This document shows, piece after piece, positions 50,399 to 59,539 of a stretch of 64,000 nt of DNA (positions are counted from its first letter, which is position 1; the number at the start of each line of letters is the position of its first letter). The position numbers were made by a program, and so were the translations under genes. The DNA is from Aliisedimentitalea scapharcae (lineage in GTDB: Bacteria; Pseudomonadota; Alphaproteobacteria; Rhodobacterales; Rhodobacteraceae), in the NCBI RefSeq assembly GCF_045277565.1, contig NZ_CP123584.1, positions 496,001-560,000 of the forward strand. Reading direction: 5' to 3'. Under the pieces are notes generated by a model, which saw only the letters and a program-made list of their open reading frames with translations, ran no database searches and was not told where the DNA came from.

Positions 50399-52018
50399 AT
50401 GGATCTTCTGCTGTCCGCCGTTGAAATTCTGATGCGCTGGGATGTGGCGCTTGCCCTGCTGGCCGGGTCTGTTGGCGGTGTTCTGATCGGGGCCATCCCG
50501 GGGGTTGGTCCGGCCGTTGCCATCGCCATCCTGTTGCCGGCCACGTTTTCTATGGATCCCATTGTTGGCCTGACCGTGTTGCTGGGCATTTACGGGTCAT
50601 CCATGTATGGCGGCGCGATTCCGGCCATTTTGATCAATACGCCAGGCACCGCCGTCAACGCGCTGACCACTTATGATGGCTATCCGATGACCGCGCGCGG
50701 AGAACCACGCCGCGCCTTGTCTCTGGCCTATTCCGCATCGTTCTTTGGCGGTATCTTTTCGGTCATCTGCCTGATCCTGTTCGCGCCTGTGCTGGCCAAA
50801 GTTGCGCCCATGTTCGGCTCGCGCGAAATCTTCTTGGCGGCGTTGTTGGGGTTGATCCTGGTGGTTGTCGCGCATCGGGGGCAGGCGTTGATTGCCGGGG
50901 CCTTGGCGGCCTTTGGCATCTTTATGCAGACCATCGGGTTGGAGCCGGTCAAATATTCGCAACGCTATACATTCGGGTCTGATTTTCTGGGCGGTGGTAT
51001 CAACCTGATCGTCGTTGTTCTGGGGCTGTTTGCCCTGAGCCAGGCGTTTGTCCTGCTGACAGATGAAGACGAAAAGATCCACCTGACCAAACTGCGTGGT
51101 GGCATGTTTCAGGGCCTGCGGGAATTGGTGCGTCATCCCCGAGTTGCCAGCGTATCGGCGGCCTTTGGCGTGGTCATGGGGATGATCCCGGGGGTTGGTG
51201 AATTCACCGCGCAATTCATGTCCTACACCTATGCGCAACGCTCATCCAAACGCCCGCAGGATTTTGGCAATGGATCGTCCGAGGGGCTGATCGCCGCCGA
51301 AACCGCCAACAACGCGGTGCCAGCCGCCGCCATGGTGCCGCTGCTGGCGCTGGGCATTCCGGGCGAGGCGCTGACCGCGATGATGTTGTCGGTGTTTTAT
51401 GTGCACAACGTGGTGCCTGGGCCTGGGCTGTTCCAGAATCAGATGGATTTTGTCGTCGCGCTGTATATCGCGCTGTTGATCCTGAACGTGCTGGTCCTGG
51501 TCTTTCTGCTGTTTGCCACCAAATCGCTGATTCAGGTGGTGCGTATTCCCAACCGTTTTCTTGGGGTTTGCATCCTGACATTGTCCTTTGTTGGGGTTTA
51601 CAGCTTGCGCAATTCGGCCGCCGACTGTGTGATGGCAGCGCTGTTTGGGGTGCTGGGGTATATCCTGAAACGCCTGTCGATGCCATCGGTGCCCATTGTG
51701 TTGGGCATGGTTCTGGGCGGTATCATGGAGGTCAAGCTGCGCGCCGGGATGGCGCGGGTCAAGGAGCCCTTGGATTTCATTGATCGCCCTGTCGCGTTCA
51801 TCCTGTTTCTCATCATCGTTATCGTTCTTGCGAACCACTTCCGCCGGGTGCTGAAGGACCGCAAGGAACTCAAGGAGGCCGAATGGCAGACCAGGAACTC
51901 ATCAATGCGCTTCGGCAAACTGATGTCGCGCCGCAAGAACTCTTTCTTGAAGGATCGTGGCAAGGTGGTACGGGCACGCCACTCGAAGTTACTTCGCCGA
52001 TTGACGGATCTTATCTGA
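50399..52018 (+). CDS. tctA: Tripartite tricarboxylate transporter large membrane subunit
   Basis: The 539-residue TctA has about 11-12 membrane helices and the family signatures GAIPGVGPAVAIAILLP near the N-terminus and GMIPGVGEFTAQFMSY in the middle. Its last 45 or so residues (after KELKEAEWQ) are basic and overlap the next gene by 136 bp. That tail is probably not conserved; the stop may have been lost from an earlier position. It ends in TGA at 52016-52018. Confidence 0.9.
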   Translation: MDLLLSAVEILMRWDVALALLAGSVGGVLIGAIPGVGPAVAIAILLPATFSMDPIVGLTVLLGIYGSSMYGGAIPAILINTPGTAVNALTTYDGYPMTARGEPRRALSLAYSASFFGGIFSVICLILFAPVLAKVAPMFGSREIFLAALLGLILVVVAHRGQALIAGALAAFGIFMQTIGLEPVKYSQRYTFGSDFLGGGINLIVVVLGLFALSQAFVLLTDEDEKIHLTKLRGGMFQGLRELVRHPRVASVSAAFGVVMGMIPGVGEFTAQFMSYTYAQRSSKRPQDFGNGSSEGLIAAETANNAVPAAAMVPLLALGIPGEALTAMMLSVFYVHNVVPGPGLFQNQMDFVVALYIALLILNVLVLVFLLFATKSLIQVVRIPNRFLGVCILTLSFVGVYSLRNSAADCVMAALFGVLGYILKRLSMPSVPIVLGMVLGGIMEVKLRAGMARVKEPLDFIDRPVAFILFLIIVIVLANHFRRVLKDRKELKEAEWQTRNSSMRFGKLMSRRKNSFLKDRGKVVRARHSKLLRRLTDLI

Positions 52019-53367
52019 CCACGCTGTCCGGCGCGTCCGTGGGCGATGTGGATCGCGCGGTGGCGTCGGCGCGGGCGACGTTTGACGATGGGCGTTGGTC
52101 CCGGATGGCCCCGGCGGGGCGCAAGAAGATCCTGCACAAGATCGCCGACCGGATCGAGGCCGAAGCCGTTGCGCTGGCCGTGTTGGGGGTGCGTGACAAC
52201 GGCACCGAATTCAATATGGCGCTCAAGGCGGAACCGGGGTCTGCGGCAGGCACATTCCGCTATTATGCCGAGGCACTGGACAAGGTCGGTGGAGAGATTG
52301 CACCCACCGCGCCTGATGTGCTGGGTCTGGTCCACAAGGCACCGGTGGGTGTTGTCGGCGCGATTGTGCCGTGGAATTTCCCGTTGATGATCGGCGCATG
52401 GAAGCTGGCCCCGGCGTTGGCGATGGGCAATTCCGTGGTGCTGAAGCCCGCCGAAACCGCGTCGCTGTCATTGCTGCGGCTGGCGCAGATCTGTGCGGAC
52501 TGTGGCCTGCCGGATGGCGTGCTGAACGTGGTCACGGGATCGGGCGCGGAAACCGGCGCGGCGCTGTCGATGCATATGGATGTGGACGTGCTGACCTTTA
52601 CCGGGTCGGGCGGCACCGGGCGGCGGTTGCTGGAGGCGTCGGCGCGGTCGAATTTGAAGCGGTGCTATCTGGAGCTGGGCGGGAAATCCCCCAACATCGT
52701 CTTTGCCGATGCGCCGGATCTGGCCAAGGCGGCAAAAGTGTCTGCGGCGGGGATCTTTCGCAACTCAGGCCAGGTCTGTGTGGCCGGGTCGCGGTTGCTC
52801 GTGCAATCGGACATTCACGATGAATTCGTCGCCATGTTACAGGCCGAAGCCCAAGCGCTGAGAGTTGGGGATCCGCTGGATCTGAACACCCAGATCGGCG
52901 CGGTGAATTCCGAGGATCAACTGGCCCGCAACCTGTCCTTTATGGACACGGTCGGTCCCGAAGGCGGCCGTATTGTCACCGGCGGCACCCGCATTTTGGC
53001 GGGCACTGGCGGCACCTACATGGCGCCGACCATCGTGGCGGATGTGACCCGTGATGCGACCCTGTTCCAGCAGGAGGTGTTTGGTCCTGTTCTGTCGGTG
53101 ACCAAATTCGACACCGAAGAAGAGGCGTTGAGCCTGGCCAATGCCACCGACTTTGGTCTGGCGGCCGGGGTCTGGACCGCGAACCTGGGTCGGGCCCATC
53201 GTATGGTCGCGGGTATTCGGACCGGCGTCGTGCATGTGAACACCTATGGCGGAGCCGACAATACGGTGCCCTTGGGCGGGGTTGGGCAATCCGGCAATGG
53301 TCACGACAAATCACTGCATGCGCTCGACAAATATGTTGATCTGAAAACCGCCTGGATTCAGTTGTGA
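51883..53367 (+). CDS. NAD(P)-dependent aldehyde dehydrogenase
   Basis: The 494-residue enzyme has the ALDH signatures VPWNFPLMIGAWKLAPAL, FTGSGGTGRRL, LELGGKSPN (general base Glu) and the catalytic Cys in NSGQVCVAGSR. ATG 51883 has AAGGAGG at four bases, even though it lies 136 bp inside tctA. Its place next to a carboxylate transporter and aminotransferase suggests oxidation of an aldehyde made in the same pathway. Confidence 0.93.
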   Translation: MADQELINALRQTDVAPQELFLEGSWQGGTGTPLEVTSPIDGSYLTTLSGASVGDVDRAVASARATFDDGRWSRMAPAGRKKILHKIADRIEAEAVALAVLGVRDNGTEFNMALKAEPGSAAGTFRYYAEALDKVGGEIAPTAPDVLGLVHKAPVGVVGAIVPWNFPLMIGAWKLAPALAMGNSVVLKPAETASLSLLRLAQICADCGLPDGVLNVVTGSGAETGAALSMHMDVDVLTFTGSGGTGRRLLEASARSNLKRCYLELGGKSPNIVFADAPDLAKAAKVSAAGIFRNSGQVCVAGSRLLVQSDIHDEFVAMLQAEAQALRVGDPLDLNTQIGAVNSEDQLARNLSFMDTVGPEGGRIVTGGTRILAGTGGTYMAPTIVADVTRDATLFQQEVFGPVLSVTKFDTEEEALSLANATDFGLAAGVWTANLGRAHRMVAGIRTGVVHVNTYGGADNTVPLGGVGQSGNGHDKSLHALDKYVDLKTAWIQL

Positions 53368-53375
53368 GGCCAGAA

Positions 53376-54620
53376 ATGAGCGAAGACATGACCAAAAAAA
53401 CCATTCTCGTCGCCGGCACCTATGACACCAAAGACGATGAGCTGACCTATTTGTCGGATGTGATCCGGGCACAGGGTGGCAATGTCCTGTCGATGGATGT
53501 CAGCGTTCTGGGCGATCCGTCCAAACCCACCGATGTCAGCAAACATGACGTGGCCGAGGCGGGTGGGAGTAGCATTCAGCAGGCCATAGAGTCCGGCGAC
53601 GAAAACACCGCGATGCAGATCATGGCGCGTGGATCGGCGGCCAAGGCGCTGGCATTGTATCGTGCCGGGCAGATCGACGGGGTAATCGTCCTGGGCGGGA
53701 CCATGGGTACCGATCTGGCGCTGGACCTGTGTGCGGCGCTGCCGGTGGGTGTGCCGAAATATGTGGTTTCTACGGTATCATTCTCGCCGCTGATCCCGCC
53801 CGAACGACTGCCATCGGATGTTCAGATGATCCTGTGGGCCGGAGGGCTTTTTGGGTTGAACTCCATCTGCAAGGCCTCTCTGTCCCAGGCGGCAGGTGCA
53901 GTGTTGGGTGCGGCCCGGGCGGTTGAAGCGCCGAAACGGGATCGGCCGCTGATCGGCATGACGTCGTTTGGCAAGACGGTGCTGCGGTACATGGTGACGC
54001 TGAAACCGGCGCTGGAGGCGCGCGGGTTCGAAGTGGCCGTCTTTCATGCCACCGGAATGGGTGGGCGGGCCTTTGAAAGCCTCGCTGGCGAAGGGGCCTT
54101 TGCAGCGGTGTTTGACTTTGCTCCTCAGGAAGTGAGCAATCACATTTTTGGTGGGCTCAGCGCCGGGGCGGATCGGATGACCAATGCCGGGAAATCCGGC
54201 ACGCCTCAGTTGATTGCGCCGGGATGTTACGATCTGGTGGATTTTGTGGGATGGCAGGATCCGCCGCAGCAGTTGGTGGGGCGTGAAACCCATGCGCACA
54301 ACCGGCTTCTGACGTCGGCCATGTTGGACGCGGTTGAACGCCGCACCGTCGCACGCGCAATTTGTGACAAGCTGTCCGGGGCGACGGCACCTGTTGCGCT
54401 TTTGTTGCCCCAGGGCGGGTGCAATGAATGGGACCGGCCCGGTGGTGAATTGCATGATGCTGGCGGTCTGATCGCCTTCTGTGACGAGATCAAATCCGCC
54501 TGCCCGGAAAACGTCATGCTGCACGCGATGCCAGACCACATAAATGATGCCGCATTCTGTGATCGTGCGCTGGCGATTTTTGATGAATGGATCGCATCCG
54601 GTGTTGTGACCGGCAAATAG
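53376..54620 (+). CDS. Tm-1-like ATP-binding domain protein (UPF0261)
   Basis: The 414-residue protein begins near KKTILVAGTYDTKDDELTYL, the N-terminal Tm-1 ATP-binding fold, and ends with GGCNEWDRPGGELHDAGGL in the C-terminal TIM-barrel half, as in UPF0261 proteins. Plant Tm-1 binds ATP and viral replicase; the bacterial role is unknown. I chose ATG 53376 over the overlapping GTG 53364 because of a GAGG box. It is the last gene of tctC-B-A-aldH-tm1. Confidence 0.85.
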   Translation: MSEDMTKKTILVAGTYDTKDDELTYLSDVIRAQGGNVLSMDVSVLGDPSKPTDVSKHDVAEAGGSSIQQAIESGDENTAMQIMARGSAAKALALYRAGQIDGVIVLGGTMGTDLALDLCAALPVGVPKYVVSTVSFSPLIPPERLPSDVQMILWAGGLFGLNSICKASLSQAAGAVLGAARAVEAPKRDRPLIGMTSFGKTVLRYMVTLKPALEARGFEVAVFHATGMGGRAFESLAGEGAFAAVFDFAPQEVSNHIFGGLSAGADRMTNAGKSGTPQLIAPGCYDLVDFVGWQDPPQQLVGRETHAHNRLLTSAMLDAVERRTVARAICDKLSGATAPVALLLPQGGCNEWDRPGGELHDAGGLIAFCDEIKSACPENVMLHAMPDHINDAAFCDRALAIFDEWIASGVVTGK

Positions 54621-54646
54621 CACCGTTGTCTGTGACGGAACGTCGT

Positions 54647-54677
54647 GGCGGTCCCCGTGGTGGGGGTCGCCTTTTTT
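54647..54677 (+). terminator. Intrinsic terminator after the tct operon
   Basis: Stem GGCGGTCCCC (54647-54656) with GGGGGTCGCC (54662-54671), including two G-T pairs, is followed by six T (54672-54677). It lies 26 bp after the Tm-1-like gene stop. Confidence 0.8.
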
Positions 54678-54836
54678 GTCTTGATCGGGCCCACGGGCTC
54701 TGAATAGGCTGCGATCAAATTTGCGAAACAATGTTCCGCTTTGCGGATCCTGTGCCCTTAGTTCGGTGAAAAACAGGGGTGTAGACCATCTGTCGTTTGA
54801 TTTGTGCCAGGAGGTACGTTACGTCTGGCAATACAG

Positions 54837-54852
54837 CGACCGAACGGTCGGT
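54837..54852. promoter_or_regulatory. TetR-type operator upstream of the FadB-like operon
   Basis: CGACCG (54837-54842), AA, CGGTCG (54845-54850) is a perfect palindrome, 58 bp before the ATG at 54911 and next to an AT-rich box (TTATTTATA). It shares the CGACCG-n4-GTCGG pattern with 32791-32805. The rest of the 54621-54910 gap holds only the tct terminator. Confidence 0.6.
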
Positions 54853-54910
54853 TATTTATATTTGATGCGACCCCGGACACGGGATGTCGGACAAGGAGAG
54901 GAAGACCACC

Positions 54911-57007
54911 ATGAGCGAAGCCATCAGATACGAACGCGTTGGTGATATCGCAGTGCTGGCAGCAGACAATCCGCCGGTCAATGCGCTGGGGCTGGCGGTT
55001 CGTCAGGGATTGCAGGCTGGGATCGAGCGGGCTGAATCCGAAGGAGCCAAGGCGGTTCTGATCTATGGAACGGGCCGCACCTATTTTGCCGGTGCCGACA
55101 TTCGCGAATTCGGCAAGCCGCCACAGGAACCCGGCCTTCCAGATCTGTGCAATCGCATCGAATCTTCGCCGTTGATCGTGGTGTCGGCGCTGCATGGGAC
55201 GGCGTTGGGTGGCGGGCTCGAAGTGGCGCTGTCGTCGCATTATCGCATCGCGGTTCCATCGGCCAAGGTGGGCCTGCCCGAAGTGCATCTGGGCATTTTG
55301 CCCGGCGCAGGTGGAACGCAGCGGTTGCCGCGTGTCGCAGGTGTCGAGGCGGCATTGGACATGATCACCACCGGACGGCATGTGGGGGCTGGCGAGGCGT
55401 TGAAACTGGGGGTGCTTGACCGGGTGGTTGATGGGGACCCGCGGGATATCGGTCTGGCCTATGTACAGGAATTGCTCGACAGCGGCGCACCCCGTCGCGC
55501 AGTAGGTGAATTGCCCGCGCCTGCGCCGGTTGATTTTGATTCGGTGTATGATGCGGTGCTGAAAAAAGGCCGGGGTCAGCAATCCCCGGCGACCGCAGTG
55601 CGTTCTGTTCAGGCCGCCTGCGAAGCTGCCACGTTTCAGGATGGGATCATCCGGGAACGTGAACTGTTCATGGATCTGATGAATTCCGATCAGCGGCTGG
55701 GTCTGATTCACGCGTTCTTTAGCGAACGGGCGGTGTCGAAATTGCCGGAACTCAAAGGGGTCGAACCGCGGCCGCTGGCCTCCATTTCGGTTATTGGTGG
55801 CGGAACCATGGGGGCAGGAATCGCGACGGCCGCGCTGTTGGCTGGTTTGAATGTGACTCTGTTGGAAATGAACGACGCCGCTGCCGCTGCAGCCAAGGGT
55901 CGGATCGAGGGCAATCTGCAGGGTGCCCTGAAACGGGGCAAGATCAGCCAGGCGCAATTCGACACCCTGACGAACCAGTCGCTGACCATGGCCACGGACT
56001 ATGCCGCGCTGAGCGACGTGGATCTGGTGGTCGAAGCCGTGTTTGAAGACATGGGCGTCAAAAAACAGGTCTTTACCAAGCTGGATGAGGTCTGCAAGCC
56101 TGGTGCAATCCTGGCGTCGAACACTTCGTATCTGGATGTCGATGAAATCGCGGCCTGTACATCGCGCCCACAGGATGTCATTGGCCTGCACTTCTTTTCA
56201 CCCGCGCATGTTATGAAGCTGCTCGAAGTGGTCGTTGCAGAAAAGACCGCTCTGGACGTGGTTGCGACCGGATTTGCTTTGGGCAAGTTGCTGAAAAAGA
56301 TCTCGGTGCGTGCCGGTGTCTGTGATGGTTTCATCGGCAATCGAATTTTGGCCACCTATCGCACGGCAGCTGATCATATGGTTCTGGACGGGGCTTCGCC
56401 CTTTCAGATTGACAAAGCGCTGACCGGTTTTGGTTTTGCGATGGGTCCCTATGCAGTGTCTGATCTGGCCGGGTTGGACATCGGGTGGGCGGTGCGCAAG
56501 CGCAAACGCGCCGAAGGGATGGATCCACGTGCCCGTGACAGTTCTTATGCGGACAAGCTGTGCGAAGGGGGAAATTTCGGCCAGAAAACCGGCAAGGGTT
56601 ATTATGTGTACGAGGCCGGTAAACGTGGTGGCACACCCAATCCCGAGGTCATGCAATTGATCGAAGCGGAGCGCGCAGCCAAGGGGATCACACCGCGTGA
56701 CTTCAGCGACGAGGAGATCGTGCGCAAATACATGGCGGCGATGGTGAATGAAGCGGCCAAGGTCGTGGGCGAAGGCATTGCGCGGCGCCCGCTGGACGTC
56801 GATATGACCCTGCTGTTCGGCTACGGTTTCCCCCGCTATCGCGGTGGACCGCTGAAATGGGCCGATATCGTCGGTCTGTCGGATCTGCTGGACGATATCA
56901 AAACCTATGCACAGGATGACGCCTATTTCTGGCAACCCGCGCCGCTGTTGGAACAGCTGGTGGCCGATGGCCGCAGCTTTGATGATCTGAACAAGGAAAC
57001 CGCATGA
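54911..57007 (+). CDS. FadB/FadJ-like multifunctional enoyl-CoA hydratase / 3-hydroxyacyl-CoA dehydrogenase
   Basis: A 698-residue fusion: N-terminal crotonase domain (GRTYFAGADIREFG, HGTALGGGLEVALSSHYRIA, GILPGAGGTQRLPR) and a 3-hydroxyacyl-CoA dehydrogenase with NAD motif VIGGGTMGAGIATAALL and the catalytic region IGLHFFSPAHVMKLLEVV. ATG 54911 is used; ATG 54884 is an alternative. It performs hydration and dehydrogenation in the CoA operon that follows. Confidence 0.93.
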   Translation: MSEAIRYERVGDIAVLAADNPPVNALGLAVRQGLQAGIERAESEGAKAVLIYGTGRTYFAGADIREFGKPPQEPGLPDLCNRIESSPLIVVSALHGTALGGGLEVALSSHYRIAVPSAKVGLPEVHLGILPGAGGTQRLPRVAGVEAALDMITTGRHVGAGEALKLGVLDRVVDGDPRDIGLAYVQELLDSGAPRRAVGELPAPAPVDFDSVYDAVLKKGRGQQSPATAVRSVQAACEAATFQDGIIRERELFMDLMNSDQRLGLIHAFFSERAVSKLPELKGVEPRPLASISVIGGGTMGAGIATAALLAGLNVTLLEMNDAAAAAAKGRIEGNLQGALKRGKISQAQFDTLTNQSLTMATDYAALSDVDLVVEAVFEDMGVKKQVFTKLDEVCKPGAILASNTSYLDVDEIAACTSRPQDVIGLHFFSPAHVMKLLEVVVAEKTALDVVATGFALGKLLKKISVRAGVCDGFIGNRILATYRTAADHMVLDGASPFQIDKALTGFGFAMGPYAVSDLAGLDIGWAVRKRKRAEGMDPRARDSSYADKLCEGGNFGQKTGKGYYVYEAGKRGGTPNPEVMQLIEAERAAKGITPRDFSDEEIVRKYMAAMVNEAAKVVGEGIARRPLDVDMTLLFGYGFPRYRGGPLKWADIVGLSDLLDDIKTYAQDDAYFWQPAPLLEQLVADGRSFDDLNKETA

Positions 57008-58182
57008 TGAAACAAGCCGTTATCGTATCTGCTGCCCGCACCGGGCTGGCCAAATCCTTTCGTGGATCGTTCAACGTCACCCATGGGGCGACCATGGGGG
57101 GGCATGCAGTACAGGCCGCTGTTGCCCGCGCAGGCATGGATGGCTCCGAGATCGAAGACTGCATCATTGGCTGTGGCTTTCCCGAAGGCGAAACCGGCGG
57201 CAACATCGGCCGCCAGATCGCCATTCGTGCGGGTCTGCCGGTGACTGCATCGGGCATGACGGTGAACCGTTTCTGTTCCTCGGGTTTGCAGACCGTGGCC
57301 CTGGCCGCACAGGCAATCACCGAAGGTGGATCCGGGGCCATGGTGGCCGGCGGGGTGGAAAGCATCTCGATGGTGCAACCCAAAACACGCCCATCGCCCG
57401 AAGCCTGGATCGCCGAGCATAAACCCGCGATCTATATGCAGATGATCGAAACGGCGGATATCGTGGCCGAACGCTATGGCATCAGCCGCGAGGATCAGGA
57501 TGCCTATGGGCTGCGGTCGCAACAACGGATTGCAGCAGCCCAGGCGGCTGGCACGTTTGATGATGAAATTGCTCCGATGCAGGCGACCATGGCTGTCAAG
57601 GACAAGGAAACCGGCGAGATCTCGATGCGTGAGGTGACTGTGGATCGGGATGAATGCAATCGCCCGACCACCACGCTCGACGGTCTTGCGGGGCTGGAAC
57701 CGGTGCGCGGGGCGGGCAAATTCATCACCGCCGGAAATGCGTCACAGCTGAGCGATGGGGCGGCCGCAGTTGTCCTGATGGAAGCGACTGAGGCGGAAAA
57801 GCGCGGCCTGGACCCGATGGGCGCATTCAAGGGCTTCTGTGTTGCAGGGTGTGAACCTGACGAAATGGGCATCGGCCCTGTCTTTGCGGTGCCGCGCCTG
57901 TTGGAGCGCCATGGCCTGACGGTTGATGACATCGACATCTGGGAATTGAACGAGGCCTTTGCCAGCCAGGCGCTTTACTGTCGCAACCGTTTGGGAATCG
58001 ACGATGCCAAATGCAATATCAACGGCGGGTCCATTGCCATTGGCCACCCCTTTGGCATGACCGGAGCCCGGATGGTCGGCCACATCATGCGTGAAGGCAA
58101 ACGCCAGAACGCCAAGCTGGGCGTTGTGACCATGTGCATCGGTGGTGGCATGGGGGCGGCTGGCCTGTTTGAAATCTACTGA
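57004..58182 (+). CDS. Acetyl-CoA acyltransferase (thiolase)
   Basis: The 392-residue thiolase has Cys nucleophile in NRFCSSGLQTVA, His in GGSIAIGHPFG and the second Cys in TMCIGGGMGAAG. The first ATG overlaps the FadB-like stop (ATGA), so the two are coupled, the FadBA arrangement. It is distinct from PaaJ in the paa operon. Confidence 0.94.
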   Translation: MMKQAVIVSAARTGLAKSFRGSFNVTHGATMGGHAVQAAVARAGMDGSEIEDCIIGCGFPEGETGGNIGRQIAIRAGLPVTASGMTVNRFCSSGLQTVALAAQAITEGGSGAMVAGGVESISMVQPKTRPSPEAWIAEHKPAIYMQMIETADIVAERYGISREDQDAYGLRSQQRIAAAQAAGTFDDEIAPMQATMAVKDKETGEISMREVTVDRDECNRPTTTLDGLAGLEPVRGAGKFITAGNASQLSDGAAAVVLMEATEAEKRGLDPMGAFKGFCVAGCEPDEMGIGPVFAVPRLLERHGLTVDDIDIWELNEAFASQALYCRNRLGIDDAKCNINGGSIAIGHPFGMTGARMVGHIMREGKRQNAKLGVVTMCIGGGMGAAGLFEIY

Positions 58183-58189
58183 CCGGGCA

Positions 58190-58311
58190 GGGGGCGCTGC
58201 CCCCTCGGCCCCTTTGGGGCCTCACCCCCGGAGTTTCTTGGGCAAGATGAAAGAAAGAGCTCCTCTATTCATCTTGCCCAAGAAACTCCGGAGCGCGAGG
58301 CAGAGCCTCGC
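58190..58311. repeat. Two family-2 elements head to head with 24-bp perfect arms
   Basis: Left element: hairpin GGGGGC/GCCCCC (58190-58204), hairpin GGCCCC/GGGGCC (58207-58221), then the tail arm 58228-58251. Right element, reversed: the arm 58268-58291 is the exact reverse complement of the left arm, followed by hairpin GCGAGGC/GCCTCGC (58295-58311). The loop is 16 bases (58252-58267). The structure fills nearly all of the gap between the thiolase and acyl-CoA dehydrogenase genes. Confidence 0.8.
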
Positions 58312-58339
58312 ATGAAACACGCACTCTGGGAGGAACCGC

Positions 58340-59539
58340 ATGGATCTGAGCTATACCGCCGAGGAACTGGCTTTTCGCGACGAGGTGAGAGACTTTCTGG
58401 AGAAGAACCTGCCCCAAGAGATGTCCGATGCTGTTCGCGATGGGCGCAGTTTGGGCAAGGCGGGTCATGACCGTTGGCATGCAATCCTGAATGAGCGCGG
58501 TTGGCTGGCCCCCAATTGGCCGCGCGAGTTTGGTGGCTGTGAATGGAGCGCCGTGCAGCGGTTTCTCTTCGAGGAAGAATGCTGTCGCGCCCATGCCCCC
58601 CGCATCGTGCCTTTTGGTCTGACCATGCTGGGTCCGGTTTTGCAGCGATTTGGTTCACAGGATCAAAAAGACCGGTTTCTGCCCCGAATTCTGTCCGGCG
58701 AAGATTGGTGGTGTCAGGGGTATTCCGAACCGGGTGCGGGATCGGATCTGGCGTCGCTCAAGACCAAGGCTGTTCGAGACGGAGACCATTACGTGGTCAA
58801 TGGTCAAAAGACATGGACCACGTTGGGGCAATACGCCAATTGGATCTTCTGTCTGGTGCGCACTGACAGCACCGTGAAACAGCAGGAAGGGATTTCCTTT
58901 CTGTTGATCGACATGAACACTCCCGGGATCGAGGTGCGCCCGATCATTCTGTTGGATGGGACGCATGAGGTGAACGAAGTCTGGTTCACCGATGTCCGTG
59001 TCCCGGTAGAGAACCTGGTGGGCGAGGAAAACAAGGGCTGGACCTATGCCAAATATCTGCTGACCCACGAACGTACCAATATTGCCGGGGTCGGGTTTTC
59101 CCAGGCCGGTCTGGATGCGGTCAAACGCATGGCGCGGGTCGAAATGTCGGGTGGGCGCCCCTTGATCGAGACCCCGCATTTCGCAGCACGGTTGGCGAGG
59201 GTTGAGATAGATCTGATGGCCATGGCAACCACCAATCTGCGGATTATTTCGCGGGCCGCGGCGGGTCAGGCACCTGGCGTTGAAAGCTCGATGCTCAAGG
59301 TCAAGGGGACGATCATCCGGCAGGAGATCAACGATTTGGCCCGTCGCGCCGCTGGCATCTATGCGATGCCCTTTGCGTCCGAAGAAGTGGAGGGCGGCAA
59401 TGAACCCCCTATCGGTCCTGACGGCAGCGGGCCGGTTTCGGCCCAGTATTTCAACAATCGCAAGCTGTCGATCTTTGGTGGGTCGAACGAAGTTCAGCGC
59501 AATATCATTGCCAAGGTAAAGCTGGGGGGTGGCGCATGA
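58340..59539 (+). CDS. Acyl-CoA dehydrogenase (first of an adjacent pair)
   Basis: The 399-residue flavoenzyme has N-terminal domain SYTAEELAFRDEVRDFLEKNLP and the FAD/substrate segment GYSEPGAGSDLASLKTKAV with NGQKTWTT. The C-terminal helix bundle ends FGGSNEVQRNIIAK. Preferred ATG 58340 has GGGAGGAACC upstream. It overlaps the next acyl-CoA dehydrogenase by 4 bp; paired genes of this kind often encode heterotetrameric enzymes for sterol or branched CoA esters. Confidence 0.92.
   Translation: MDLSYTAEELAFRDEVRDFLEKNLPQEMSDAVRDGRSLGKAGHDRWHAILNERGWLAPNWPREFGGCEWSAVQRFLFEEECCRAHAPRIVPFGLTMLGPVLQRFGSQDQKDRFLPRILSGEDWWCQGYSEPGAGSDLASLKTKAVRDGDHYVVNGQKTWTTLGQYANWIFCLVRTDSTVKQQEGISFLLIDMNTPGIEVRPIILLDGTHEVNEVWFTDVRVPVENLVGEENKGWTYAKYLLTHERTNIAGVGFSQAGLDAVKRMARVEMSGGRPLIETPHFAARLARVEIDLMAMATTNLRIISRAAAGQAPGVESSMLKVKGTIIRQEINDLARRAAGIYAMPFASEEVEGGNEPPIGPDGSGPVSAQYFNNRKLSIFGGSNEVQRNIIAKVKLGGGA

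Noticed and set aside
54758..56191. 477-codon open frame on the minus strand
   Set aside because: It runs antisense through the FadB-like gene and reads as Arg/His/Gln-rich shadow sequence.
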